DNA of 64,000 bases from Isoperla grammatica (Eukaryota; Arthropoda; Insecta; Plecoptera; Perlodidae), in the NCBI GenBank assembly GCA_945910005.1, contig OX246746.1, forward strand, positions 44,930,210 through 44,994,209, given 5' to 3'. Within the stretch, counting starts at the first letter, position 1. Each line of letters begins with the position of its first letter. Positions 11,652 through 24,455 of the stretch are shown here, one piece after another. A program made the translations under genes and the position numbers. Under the pieces are notes generated by a model that did not search any database, had not been told where the DNA came from, and saw only the letters and a list, made by a program, of their open reading frames with translations.

Positions 11652-12041
11652 TTGTTTGCAGTTGGCTCGTCTAGTAATATGGCCAAGTCTCAGCTGTGTC
11701 GTAGCATATTAAACAACGATATAAAAAGTCTTTACATTCATTTTGTGCTACAATTTTCCGTGTTTCTACGTATTTTGCTATTGAATAGACTCACTGGTTT
11801 GAATATTCATGGTCGGCTGTTGCAACAAACATATACGATGGAAATCGTAATAAAAACCGAGTTATACATTCATTTAAAAGATGTGTTCACACACATTTCA
11901 TATATGTTTTGCATTTACATTGAATTATTTATGAATTTTTCTCCAGTCTTTCCTCGACAAAATATCAATTTGTATTTGGAATCATCCAACAACTTTTTAC
12001 TGAGTGAGGTGGTGCCAATTATAGGCTACAGTAGCTTGTAA
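11652..12041 (+). other. Open frame of 129 codons behind a splice-acceptor-like site
   Basis: The frame crosses 'tttatgtttgtttgcag|TTGG' at about 11661. Read from that site in phase 1, it would join the host exon ending near 10.0-10.3 kb and run to a TAA at 12039. The predicted residues are rich in I, L, F, Y and N, as expected of AT-rich noncoding DNA. No domain is recognised. It could be an alternative last exon or chance. Confidence 0.2.
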
Positions 12042-13360
12042 ATTTGTTGTCAAGATATGATTCTGTATAAATTGTATTTGTTAGTTTCTTTTAGTGAGTA
12101 TTTATTTATTATTATTTAAGTTGGTATTCTACATCCAGTAGTGAATATGTAACAATTTGTGACTCCATCTTGTGTTTTTGCTATTATATTATATTTGGAG
12201 TACGAATTGGTTTTAGTCCGTTAGGTGGCTCATAACCCCCCCTCCCCCCCCCCCCCCCCCCCCCCTGTCGCAAATTTTCAGAATAGCAGTTTTGTAGAGA
12301 AAAACACGAGAGACAATAATCTACTTGTTTTCCACGTGACAGCTAGGGCGTTTGGCCTCCAGGGATGTCCAAAGTTGACGTTATTTTACTGCTAAGATCT
12401 CAAAGTTTGGTCACGTTTCTGGAAATTATGTCTGTCGAAATTGCAAAAATCAATACAAATAATTCCTCTAACTAAAAATAAAATAAACTAACGTCAATAA
12501 TGAAGGGTTGTCCAACAATTATAGTGATATTGCCACTACTTTAGATATACCGTTCACTATGGTTAATCCGTAAAGTGGCACCTCCAACTAATGTGACTAC
12601 TTTCTTAAAGAAACTCTCATGATTTTACATTTTCTACTTGATTGCGAGTTGGTATCTGGGGTATCTTACATTTAAGGGGTGTCCATCATCATAAATATAC
12701 ATATAATTGTATATTTTTTGTTAGTGGGTAATCCCTAAAGATAATGATTTTTGCACAACCTAACTTCATAACTATGTACAAACAATCAATATTTATGTTG
12801 GTATTATTATGAACAGGGTTGTCCAAAATCAACAATTTGCCGATACCTCTTATGGTGGCCTTCCTCCAAATACACACACTCATTTTGTTCTGAACATTAC
12901 TAAAGTTAAAGCTGAGTAAGATTTATAAATATTGTTATTCCGTAGAATAAATACATTTACATTACTGTAAAAAGTTTATTTGAGTTGATAATAGCAATTA
13001 TTGTATTCTATTGAACATTTACCCAAAGCCGAATGTGATGTAATAGCATGCTATTAGCCGATGTCCTGGAGAGATCGCGGACTCCCCTTGTCAAGGAAAT
13101 AAAGCAATTTATAATGTGAATAACCTTTTTTCTGGAAATCTTCAAATTAATCAAAACAGCTAGGCCTCAACAACAATAATTAAAATGCCAAATTGACCCT
13201 GCCTATACAAGCCGCGATTCTATGAAAATGCTGTAAGAATGAGAAGAGATCATGCAAAGAAGTATTTAATAACTGGGTGAATGACAAAACTGCATCGAGT
13301 TTGGAAATAATTTCTTTCAAATTCTAACAACATACAAATAGTAAAATTAATCTTATCGCA

Positions 13361-13870
13361 ATGGAGGTGAGGTATTTGCAGACCAACTATTGCATATACG
13401 ATTGTTCTGTGGTATGTGAAGACACGTGCACTGTTATGACTAGTTTAGATGGCCGCCACATGGCATTACAAACCCCGTGGACGATCTACAGTAAACAGAA
13501 GAAGAGGTCAATACAAAAAACCTGCTGCATTATCAGTATGCTCTAAACATTTCTGAACAACCACGTGTTCTCGTTATCAGAAGTCCGGACACAGGTGTGA
13601 ATTTTTACTTTCGGTGAAGTATGCCCACAGTCAATAATTTTATTTTATATAGGTTCTGGGAACAAGGGAAGACTAGTTGACATAAATGAAGTGGGAAATA
13701 TAATTGGGGTGGAAATGTCTAATGTTCTTCCTGTTTTCCATGCATTCACTGGGTGTGATAGTATACAAGCGCATTAATTGTTCGCCAAGGGAAACTGGCT
13801 CCACTGAAGGTTCTTGAACACCACATAATATCTGGGTGTGTTTACGTCTTTGGGAACATCGATATGAGGA
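13361..13870 (+). pseudogene. Decayed transposon gene: SPDT / HAFTGCD family
   Basis: Fragments in order on the plus strand read LHYQYALNISEQPR, VLVIRSPDTG (13567-13600), a frame break and stop, then SGNKGRLVDINEVG, IIGVEMSNVLPV and FHAFTGCDS (ending near 13762), followed by AKGNW after a stop. From memory, a family of invertebrate transposon-associated proteins carries this series (EADTRM..LH, then SxDTDV, then LPxFHAFTGCD, then a C-terminal cysteine cluster), often described as PIN/XPG-like nuclease relatives. At least two in-frame stops and one shift break the gene here. A 'ttattttatatag' before SGNKG could instead be an intron acceptor. The element at 26852-32710 holds the neighbouring motifs of the same family. 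Confidence 0.6.
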
Positions 13871-14312
13871 ATAGTAAGAAACACTAGAGAAATATGTGTG
13901 TTTGATGTATGAGCATCATTACACAAACCATTTAACGTCAATAACTTGGATATACAATCTTAAAAAGTGCACTTCATCTGTAAATTGCGCCAAACTACAA
14001 CGGTTCAGACTTCAGCCTTTCACTTCCTTGTAGATCGTCTTTAGGACAGCCCATAAAACGAGCTAATTAGTCACTTGTTTGTAATCGGGCAATGGAAGCT
14101 AAATCAGATATCCCTGGACCTAATTCTAATGTCTTGAGTATACGAGAACTGAGGGTGTCATTATGCCACAAGTATTTGTAGGTCTGCTGAGTGAGAACAC
14201 CAATGATGGTGATGCTGGCGATGATGATGCCGAAGAAGAAGTAGATGAGCTCAGTAAAGTTGGCGATTACCAAGAAATGGAATTGTACTTTGACGAATAC
14301 GAGTAGCTAGAG

Positions 14313-14335
14313 GGAGAGAGAGAGAGAGAGAGAAC
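14313..14335. repeat. (GA)n microsatellite
   Basis: A short uninterrupted GA run inside the 12.2-15.5 kb element. Confidence 0.85.
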
Positions 14336-15488
14336 GAAGGAACAGATTCCAATGAAACAATGAGCAATAACATGTAAATTAAACAAAACTGAACACACTA
14401 CATTCCTCCCTTCACAACAAACTTTCCGTATACAACAAACACCCGGGGTTAGTTAAACCGTTTCCCTTGATTTTCAATCGGAATTCCTTATTAATTTAAT
14501 TTTGGCTGCTTTATGCTTTTGGTTAGACCATATGACATCGAATTAACTGCGAGTTTCAAGAAGTACCAACAACAACAGTGTGAAGGTATGCAAACCAATT
14601 CCATGATTATTCGTCTATTTACAAAACATCCCAGTAATTCTCCACTCTTAGAAAAACTACAAAACTTCGTCCATTTTAGAAGATCGTCGCCTAAAACGTA
14701 GAAAGTGACGGTTTATTTATTGCCATGTAAATTGAAGTTAATTTGAATTGAACTTTTGGACAACCCTATCTAAAAATTAAAATAGTTCTGTTTTGTATTT
14801 TATTTTGACTCGATGATGAAAAAACTCTTGACAGCATTTTTCCATCGAGTAACATAATTAGGCAATTATTCGATGAAAACATTAAATTATGGACACCCCT
14901 GACTATTTTAATGTTATGGATTAAATATATGCTTATTAATAAAAAGGTTTAATGATTTTGGTACCATCCATACATATATTTCGTTTTCTTACATTGTTTA
15001 CATATTAATCCTAATAAGAAAATCCAGCATTTTGGTCACCCCTTTAAAAATAATTCTTCATCATCTGTTTTTAATACGTTGTATGAATCATTATACTTCT
15101 ATATGGATCTTTTTTCAATCAGGATGTGCCAAAAATTGCATGTAACAGTTGTTTACAGTGGTAACAATGTTTATATTTTTATTTGGGCACCCCTTTAGAA
15201 ATTATGTTTGTTTTTTGTACTAAAAATAAGAAAATACTACTATACATCAGTTTATGAAAGAATAATTACAAATTTACAAATACTTTGAGAAAAGTGACAA
15301 ATTCAAATTTTGAAAATCCCAACTTTGGACACCCCTGGAGGCCAAACGCCCCAGCTGTCATGTGGCAAACAAGTGAATTATGAATTTTAATTTGTTTCTC
15401 TATCGAACTGCTATAGTGAAAATTTGCGCCGGGGGGGGGGGGGGGGAGGGGGGGGGGGGAGGGTCGCTTCCTTAGTACCTAATGGACT

Positions 15489-18400
15489 ATTTAGTTTAGT
15501 TTTTTTGGTAAATACATGCGTTAGGTACACCCGCACAAGTCTTCTGACTTATGTGTGTACCAAATAGCAACAACATAGTTATGTTTTATTCCAATATAAA
15601 ATATATTATCAATTACATTGTACAAGTACCATGCCAAGTAAATAATGAAAAATAAAAATTCATGACCTAAGTAAAGTGTGATGGTAAACAAACCAATACT
15701 CACCAACTCAAGTTGAATTGGTGTTCAAATAACCATCGACGCTCAGATAAAATATTTACCGGGATAATACATGAAATACACCACAAACCACAGAGGAACA
15801 GTAAAATATTAACAATCCAGTGTTATTGAGTTCAAAATAAACGACCGAAACAAACGGTGAGTAATATTTACCAATGTCGTTCATAATATTGAATTCATTT
15901 TACCGTTCTTGAAGCAGCTTAATTTATGCATTGAGTTGTATTGATATTAATATTAATAACTTAATAATTATTCAATTAACACGACAAAAAATTAATTAAG
16001 CTGAAGTAAACATAACTGTGAAAGTTAGCTATACATAATATTTCAATTATTATTCAATTATTATTTCAATATTTCAATGTTTCAATTGGTTTCAACATAT
16101 CGAATGTACAAACAGTAGTTATAAACATTGTCTAGAGCCATGCAGCAGTTTTTGTAGCATAACACTTTGTAAATGATGCGCGATTGCCATGATCCAAATA
16201 GTTGTGACATATTGTGTTGCTTTGAAAATCATAGCTTTTCATTTCACTCAAAGTAAGTGATGGTACATACTTGTACATATTTCACTCTTAGTAAGTGATG
16301 GTACATACTTGTACATATTTCACTCAAAGTAAGTGATGGTACATACTTGTACATATTTCACTCAAAGTAAGTGATGGTACATACTTGTACATATTTCACT
16401 CAAAGTAAGTGATGGTACATACTTGTACATATTTCACTGGGAATATGCGGTGATAGTAAAATATGTAATGATAATATACTGGTGACCATATTATACTGTT
16501 ATAAGGCAAAGTGTCAAATACAAATAAAGGTGTATTTATTCGCAAACTCTCCCTGTAAAACATTCAAGTTTTTTTAATTCAACATTCTGAATTGATATTT
16601 ACGACAGTTGTGTAGTGAATTGCCCAGTGAATATAGTGTATAACTGTAGTGTATAGCTGTTTATCACACACACTGGATAGCTCAAAGTGATGTTTTCTTT
16701 TAAACTTAGGTAAGCCGTGGATAAAAGAACTTAACAGGGGCAATGGGCAAAACATAAACAAGACTACAACAAAATATGCGTAAATATGATTAATATGTTT
16801 CTCCTTATCCCTTTAGATTATATTTTTGCAGTTGAATGTGTTTAATAATTTTAATATTGTTTCCGTACAAAATAATTTAACTGCTTATAACTCTTTGATA
16901 TGAAACATACAATACATTTTTATAGTCATCGTAGACAATTGAAAATTTGAAATATATCCGCGATCACAAATAGCATTTAATTGAAACATGATTCATCAAC
17001 AGTAATTTCATAGAACACAAACCAACCCCAGCATTAACACACCACTCACCACCACCACCAGCATTAACAAGCTAACGCAACACAAATTAACTAAAACCCG
17101 TTCAGAAAGTGATATATCGTGTTTAAGAAACTCAATTACAAAAGTATTACTATTATCAATCTTCCGGGAATGAGATAAATATGTAAACAAGAAAATTGAA
17201 ATAATATGTTTTAAATTAAAAACAATTATTGTTGGTGGAAACTAAAACAATTCCAACGTCTAATATGCTTTCTGTGTGCGCCCATGTATAGCTGCCCCAA
17301 TAACCTCTAACTTACTTAAATACCTTTACTGTCATTTCCAGTTGTAAATTCCATTCAGTTTACAATAATTTAAGCAATCTAATATTGGTATTTTTTAACC
17401 AAACACGTGTGGCTTTACAAATTGTATATACAAGATTTTATTGCTTGAAAAGGAAACAAAAGGCTGTGTAATTCTTACCAAGAGAAGTAGGCCTACTTCT
17501 AAAACTAACAGATACTGGAATACTGAAATACTGATCTGTTGCAATAAAAGAAATTAATTGTGTAGCAAATGGGTATCAAATGGGTAGCAAATAGTTATAT
17601 TTTACCGAGTAACATAGATATTCAACTGTGACGGTTTAGAAATAACCTACAAAATACAACAGTCGCTTCTCACCGAATACAATTAGATCATAATTATCAG
17701 TCATTGTTTCGCTCGCCAATGAGTACGACTGTTTTGTTTGCCATTACAAAGGTATCGTATGTCTGACGAATGTAAGTATAGGAGAACGCAGTTGAAATAA
17801 TTGCTCACGCCCCATTTCAATAGGTACAGTGGCGAAGTGTTGTAATTAATTAATAAAACAAAAACAACCATTTTGATAACATTATTGTTTTGTCTCTAAT
17901 TATAGCAATACAATTAAATGTGTTCTACTAGTAATGAATGTAGAAATACAAACATCATGCCAATTTTGCATATCAAAAAGCTATATTACATATAATAATA
18001 TAGTAACATAACACATAATTAATGATGTTAAAATAACTAATTTAATAGTAGTTTGTAGATGGCAATATTGGGATTTGTAGTCACTATACCCATAGACAAC
18101 AAGATATTTATTTTAATGTAAGAGTACCTCAACTGTAAGAACATAATATCGTTTAGCTGAAGAACGGAGGAACACTTTTTACACACAAAAAAGTGTAGCA
18201 GACAAAGAAATGAGCCTCGGTGTAAGTCTGTATTACTGTTTTCTAACACGTTTCATTTCGTTAATGTTTGTCTACCGGTAAATGGCTTAAATATAAGTAC
18301 ACACCTCGGTTTCAAAATCTAGCACAGTTAATAATTTGTTTCTCTTTCTATAATAGAAGGAAATGCCTCAGATCTTTAGAGAAACGTTTCATGGGAAAAA

Positions 18401-18590
18401 GAGCGTAGCGGCGAAGTTTGGTGGGGAATGTGGGAGGGGGGGGGGGGTGGGGTAGGAAACGCAAATTGAAATATCTTATTCCCTTGGCATTAGCTTTCAG
18501 GCATCCAGACAATTATTGTTTAGCTGTTCCCTTGCTGTTTCTTCCTCGCTAATCTATTTCCAAGCAATGCAATAATATGACACACATCCC
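15489..18590. other. AT-rich DNA with one 38-bp minisatellite; no gene recognised
   Basis: No splice-bounded exon was found. Apart from the tandem array at 16242-16438 and a G tract at 18434-18447, it is plain AT-rich sequence, presumably part of the 24-kb intron of the host gene. Confidence 0.5.
16242..16438. repeat. 38-bp minisatellite, five units
   Basis: 'tttcactcaaagtaagtgat' followed by 'ggtacatacttgtacata' begins at 16242, 16280, 16318, 16356 and 16394, with a partial unit at 16432. The copies are nearly identical. Confidence 0.9.
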
Positions 18591-18593
18591 ACC

Positions 18594-18882
18594 GACGCAC
18601 ACGCACACGCACACGCACACGCACACGCACACGCACACGCACACGCACACGCACACGCACACGCACACGCACACGCACACGCACACGCACACGCACACGC
18701 ACACGCACACGCACACGCACACGCACACGCACACGCACACGCACACGCACACGCACACGCACACGCACACGCACACGCACACGCACACGCACACGCACAC
18801 GCACACGCACACGCACACGCACACGCACACGCACACGCACACGCACACGCACACGCACACGCACACGCACACGCACACACAG
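18594..18882. repeat. (ACGCAC)n hexanucleotide microsatellite
   Basis: About 48 almost perfect hexamer copies. Long open frames on both strands (repeats of RV, CV, AC or TH) are products of the repeat and not genes. Confidence 0.97.
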
Positions 18883-19743
18883 ACGGAGCAGCAGTGTATC
18901 AAAGACAATTAGCAATATTATTTGGTACATTGTGTACTAATTGCACAATTTGTTTGTTTATTTTGCATAATAGATAGTTGAATCATGACGGACGAGGGGG
19001 GGGGGGACTGTGAAACATATCGATAATTCAATAAGTACATATTTCTATCAATCTGCAGTTATGCATACAAAATCACATGACTAAATCACACAGTATTACT
19101 AATAACCAAATATAAAATTTCACATAAAACAGTCTTTATAAAGAATCTGATGATAAATAAAAAAAAACACATATGCAAAAGGAAAACATTCCTCCTTGTT
19201 TTTCACGCCCTGTATTTGTTTGGCAGGGAGTTATAAAATACAATACCATATACCATTGTCCCTTTTTGTACCCTTATTTGGAGCACGTGTGGATAATAAC
19301 TCAAATCATGAATAGCAAAAACAAAATGCACATATAAAATGAATAATTATCAATAAATGTGACGTTCTAGAATGTACTATTTCACCGTGTGGTGAGGGGG
19401 GGGGGGGGGGGGATAGGGAGTGACGGAAAAACAATTTCTCCATAATAAGAAGCCGATTATACTAAATTCAGAGATTTGTTTGTACATAGTAAATGGAAAA
19501 GTATATGAAATTTGAAAAAAAGTACACAGATATATTGTCGTCTGGATGTATCTGGACACATATTTGTAAAACTTAGTATCTTTGGTTGACTTGAATTTAC
19601 AAACTTGGCCCCACATTTCTTAAAATGTAAAACCATGTTGCAACAATTTGGAAAACGTCTCTTCGAGTTCCTTTCCGTAAGGTCGACCGGGCTCGACCGT
19701 CCGACCGTTAAACCACGCCGAACTCCGCTAATATTGTCACCAA

Positions 19744-20103
19744 TGGGTACGTTTACCTCAAAAACCGCAGTAAATTGTCATGTTTTAAGTATATCTCAAG
19801 AGTGCACCTCGAAATCGAAAATCTGAGTAATCAGCATGCTGTGGTTTGGTAAGCCCTACAAACTGAATGATAAATGTATTTCACATTATAATCAGTTTGA
19901 TGTGAATTTTATTTCATAACATTTTACATTGCTAATTAAATAAGTATCACAGTCATACTGATTATAATGTTAGATACATTCATCATTTGATCTGTAGGTT
20001 CTACCAAACCACAGCACAGTACTTACTCAGATTTTCGATTTCGAGATGGATTCTTGAGATATAATTATAATATGAGCATTTTATCCGGTTTCTGACGTAA
20101 GCC
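19744..20103. mobile_element. Foldback element interrupted at its right end
   Basis: The left arm ('acgtttacctcaaaaacc', 'tatatctcaagag', 'cgaaatcgaaaatctgag', 'gctgtggtttggta') reappears inverted from 19960 to 20103. The arms are about 150 bp around a centre near 19920. The end of the right arm is split by the hAT element at 20104-21175, and the sequence resumes at 21184. One arm of the same family lies at 10405-10565. Confidence 0.75.
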
Positions 20104-21175
20104 CAGGGCCGTATTAACTATCGATGACAACATAGGCACAACTTTTTAAGTCGCTCCCCCTCCTCCCCCCCCCCCCCCCCCCCCCGCTAAGTCGGAATCC
20201 AAAATATCATTATGATTATTCTGCAGGCCTATCTATGTATGTATAGATATATTAATGCATGCATACAATACAATGCTATTTTTTGCAAATAATGTTTAGG
20301 CCTCCTTGTCCTAGGGTAGGGCCTACAAACAAATAAACAAATTGAATATGATTGATATGCAAATGTTAAGCTAAAGTTTCCGTGTGGTAAAGTTATTTTA
20401 TATTACTCACCCATATGTGACTTGAAGTCGAGGCTTTTCGGACACGTTTATATGTTCATAAATTTTAGAATTAAAAAAATAACTGATTTTAGGAGTCGTT
20501 CGAAGAGACGCTTCGTTTTTTTCTAGTTTTTTTCTACGTTCATGTGACCCACTAATATTTTTAAAATTATTAATATACGAACACAATAAAAACTTTGGTC
20601 AAAATAAATTACTCACACTGCACTTACATACACCACACAACACAAGATTTCGTTGCTTGTTCATGCACGTCTCGCACTCGACAAGTTACTGAGCTAAGGA
20701 ATCTATCTATACCTAAGCAACTGAAATGACTAAGACGACAAATATTTTAAAAATAAGTGTCGGACAGCTCATCTCCCGCCTCATCGACGTTCACTGTATT
20801 GTAAACATTAACTAGCCACATCAGCAGTCAGCTGATAACAACCTTATGGTGTAGACAAGGATTAGAAAACCTGTGACACTGACATGCCTTGTACGCCCTA
20901 ATCAATGCTCACATAGCAACTTTTTCAGTATGCCTTTTTCCCAGCAAATGTTTTGCAGTCGGTGGCCAACACACACACAATAAATGAGTGCAGTCTCAGT
21001 TTTATGTTTTTTTTTTTTCAATCTTATTTTTTTTTTTTCAATCTTATCGTCTGCCAGTCATTAATTCCTATATATATTTTAGATTTGTGCATAGCATATT
21101 CATACCACGAGACAGGGCGCCCCAGGCACCCCCTCTCTCGCGGCGCCCTAGGCAACATTGGGTAATATGGCCCTG
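20104..21175. mobile_element. Non-autonomous hAT-type element with 8-bp TSD
   Basis: Termini 'cagggccgtattaac' and inverted 'gggtaatatggccctg' form short TIRs of the CAGGG type common in hAT elements. The flanks are 'cgtaagcc' (20096-20103) and 'cgtaaacc' (21176-21183), an 8-bp TSD with one mismatch, as expected for hAT. The 1.07-kb interior has C and T tracts and no transposase sequence that I can see. Confidence 0.8.
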
Positions 21176-21514
21176 CGTAAACCTACACTTCCCTTTTACG
21201 TATGATCGTTCTACATCAATATAACCTATTTGATAGATGGCTTGTAACAATGCAATTAGCAAGAGGACTAAATTGTTGCCTCTAGCCCGGAGAAAAGTGT
21301 TAATTTCGACCCCTGACTAGCCCGGCGGTTACACGCGAGTTTCTAAACCAAAAGGAGTTAGTTTCGACTTCCACCACTGTAAATCTTCATTAAAAGTTGT
21401 CCCCGATCAGAAGGCGAACGCTGGGATTGAGTCCTTTACAAACAGCTTCGGAGCCTCCTTTTCAATTACCCCACATTTGTGCGTAATAGTCCGCGCAGAG
21501 CAAGGTAAGCCCCA

Positions 21515-22748
21515 CAGTCACATGCCACAGTCACATGCCACAGTCACATGCCACAGTCACATGCCACAGTCACATGCCACAGTCCCATGCCACAGTCACA
21601 TGCAACAGTCACATGCCACAGTCACATACCACAGTCACATGCCACAGTCACATGCCACAGTCACATGCCACAGTCACATGCCACAGTCACATGCCACAGT
21701 CACATGCCACAGTCCCATGCCACAGTCACATGCAACAGTCACATGCCACAGTCACATACCACAGTCACATGCCACAGTCACATGCCACAGTCACATACCA
21801 CAGTCACATGCCACAGTCACATGCCACAGTCACATTCCACAGACACATGCCGCAGTCACATGCCGCAGTCACATGCCACAGTCACATGTCACAGTCACAT
21901 GCCACAGTCACATGCCACAGTTACATGCCGCAGTCACATGCCACAGTCACATGCCGCAGTCACATGCCATAGTCCCATGCCACAGTCCCATGCCACAGTC
22001 ACATGCCGCAGTCACATGCCACAGTCACATGCCACAGTCACATGCCACAGTCACATGTCACAGTCACATGCCGCAGTCACATGCCACAGTCACATGTCAC
22101 AGTCACATGCCACAGTCACATGCCACAGTTACATGCCGCAGTCACATGCCACAGTCACATGTCGCAGTCACATGCCACAGTCACATGCCACAGTCACATG
22201 CCACAGTTACATGCCGCAGTCACATGCCACAGTCACATGTCGCAGTCACATGCCGCAGTCACATACCACAGTCACATGCCACAGTCACATGCCACAGTCA
22301 CATACCACAGTCACATGCCACAGTCACATGCCACAGTCACATGCCACAGTCACATACCACAGTCACATACCACAGTCACATGCCACAGTCACATACCACA
22401 GTCACATACCACAGTCACATGCCACAGTCACATGCCACAGTCACATGCCACAGTCACATACCACAGTCACATACCACAGTCACATGCCACAGTCACATGC
22501 CACAGTCACATGCCACAGTCACATGCCGCAGTCACATGCCGCAGTCACATGCCACAGTCACATGCCACAGTCACATACCACAGTCACATGCCACAGTCAC
22601 ATACCACAGTCACATGCCACAGACACATACCACAGTCACATGCCACAGTCACATGCCACAGTCACATACCACAGACACATACCACAGTCACATGCCACAG
22701 TCACATGCCACAGACACATGCCACAGTCACATGCCACAGTCACATGCC
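21515..22748. repeat. 13-bp satellite, about 94 units
   Basis: Unit 'cacatgccacagt' with point variants (catgtc, ataccac, catgcaac, tcccatg). Because 13 is not a multiple of 3, the same 13-residue peptide cycle (SHMPQ, SHATV, TCH) appears in all three plus frames, and all three stay open for about 1.2 kb. There is no independent evidence of translation. A donor-like 'gagcaaggtaag' sits just before it at 21498-21509. Confidence 0.95.
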
Positions 22749-22857
22749 CCCACACGAGCAATCACAACATCACTTGACTGGATTAATGATGCCACACATA
22801 CTGATTATGATTTGATGCTGACGTTATTCCACTAAGAGGAAGGACTACAGCCAGTAT

Positions 22858-23193
22858 TAAAACCCCGCCAAATTAACGTATTTTGTCATAACTATCTCAA
22901 TTACGCAACGCTATATAGAACAAGTTACTAATACTGTTATTTTTAATTTGTAAGAACTCAATACCATATGGAAAAGATTTGGTAGGTTGTAGTTATTAAA
23001 GTTGTTATTATTAATTAAGTGGTGAAATAATTAAATTAACAATAATAATTATAATTACTGCAAACTAACAAATCGAATATTTTGCATACAGTATTGAGCT
23101 CTCATGAATCCAAATAAAGAGTTTATGTCAATTTTTCGATATAGTGGCGGTATAGAGATATGACCAAAGTACGTTAATTTCGCGGGTTTTTAT
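22858..23193. mobile_element. MITE with ~45-bp TIRs
   Basis: The left end, 'aaaccccgccaaattaacgt' then 'attttgtcata', matches the reverse complement of the right end ending at 23193 ('aaacccgcgaaattaacgta'). The interior is AT-rich and noncoding. Confidence 0.75.
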
Positions 23194-23261
23194 TATGTTC
23201 TGTAAGTAACCTTCCTCATAAGATGAAATTGCTTCATGTTACGACAATATTTTCATGACTA

Positions 23262-23345
23262 GTCCCAGATTGAACCCAGGACCCTTAGTTTTAAGTACCA
23301 AAGCCATTACTACGAGATAAGAGTTCACTGAACTCTGTTGTTGAC
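23262..23345 (-). repeat. tRNA-like relic
   Basis: On the minus strand, 'tggctttggtacttaaaact' lies ahead of a B-box-like 'gggttcaatctgggact'. It lacks a good A box and paired acceptor stem, so it is a tRNA pseudogene or SINE head. Confidence 0.4.
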
Positions 23346-24248
23346 TTTTGGCACATCCACATACAGCACAGTTTCCTGGTTCTCCTTTGTGTGTCGTTCC
23401 GTTACATCATTATCTTCCGGAGAAACCTTTGAAGTGATGTTTAATATAATATGTCTACATGAATTCAGCCCATCAATCTGCTTCACAAAAAGCGAGCAAA
23501 GAATGTCCACGGTTATTGTTTGCTTATTTATTTAATTCTTCTTTATTCAAAAACACTTATAAGCAAATTTGTGAGCTATTTAAGTGTAAATAAAGTCAAT
23601 GACATCAATTTATTATTCGATACATATTTCTCTTTGTTAAGAGGTAATAAAATCCACCAATTGTAAGCGAAACACAATAATTAATATCCATTTATATTTT
23701 TAATATTAAGAAATACATAACGTCCTACCAAAAACATGTTGAATTATGAAATGTTATTGACGACAGGAATGAATGAAAATTACGCGTTTGTAAACATCAC
23801 AATTCCCATATAATGGTCATAAGCATAGAAACAAATTGGGGATAAAACTTCGCAAAAGGTAACAGCCCATTCCACTTATATTGAAACTGTTGGTAATACC
23901 TGATTAGTAGGCCTACCAAGAGAACCCTTCCCTAATCTTTACACGATGAAATACCTCTTACAACATCTGTAGATCAATAAATCTCATTCCACTGTTGTGT
24001 AAACCGTCGATTTTTATTGCTACCATAAAACTAGCTTTTAATACCCGCCAAAGTTGAAATTAGTTGACCTTTTTGCACTGGTTACACCAGTGCGCATCGA
24101 GAGCTCATTTTACGTTCCAATGGCAACTTGAGTGTGTACCGGTGCAACCCAAACGTCCCCCGAGTGTAGCGGCGTGCTGCTACCAGACGGTGCACTGACG
24201 CATTGTTGCCTTATTGCACTCGCCATTGCAGCACTGCACACGTAAAGC

Positions 24249-24455
24249 GGGCGACACACGGAGAAGTTAGAAAAGTAAAAAGCAGAAAGTAAAGAGTAGA
24301 GATAGCGTGTAGCTTACGGGACTTTTCACTTGTTCAACATTGTCCTACTATTGGTTAGAACTACTCACTTATCACTTTTTCCCGTAAGCTACACGCTATC
24401 TCTAGAGCTCTCTACTTTCTGCTTTTTACTTTTCCAACTTCTCCGTGTGGCGACC
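24249..24455. mobile_element. Foldback MITE (207 bp)
   Basis: Left 'gggcgacacacggagaagtt' and right 'aacttctccgtgtggcgacc' are inverted copies. The match continues for about 75 bp through 'gtaaaaagcagaaagta' and 'gatagcgtgtagcttacggg' to a loop of ~45 bases. The open frame crossing it is a shadow. Confidence 0.85.

Larger units (their letters stand above)
12215..15488. mobile_element. 3.27-kb inverted-repeat element with C/G tracts and a decayed gene
   Basis: The ends match in inverted orientation: 'agtccgttagg' at 12215 with 'cctaatggact' ending at 15488. A C tract (12235-12266) mirrors a G tract (15431-15463), followed by shared 'cgcaaattttca', 'cttgttt.ccac.tgacagct' and 'ggcgtttggcctccagggg'. 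Inside, a 'gggtgtccaaa' core recurs every ~130-170 bp, direct on the left (12364, 12506, 12677, 12810) and inverted on the right (14757, 14889, 15034, 15180, 15332). Between the arms lies a broken gene at 13361-13870. No target duplication was recognised. The structure is a DNA transposon of unassigned family. Confidence 0.7.

Noticed and set aside
18520..18930. Open frames of 100+ codons (RVRV, CVCV, ACAC, THTH)
   Set aside because: Produced entirely by the ACGCAC microsatellite, on both strands.
21477..21508. Exon ending in gagcaag|gtaag just before the 13-bp satellite
   Set aside because: The donor resembles that of exon 2, but no acceptor with a coding stretch in a consistent frame precedes it.
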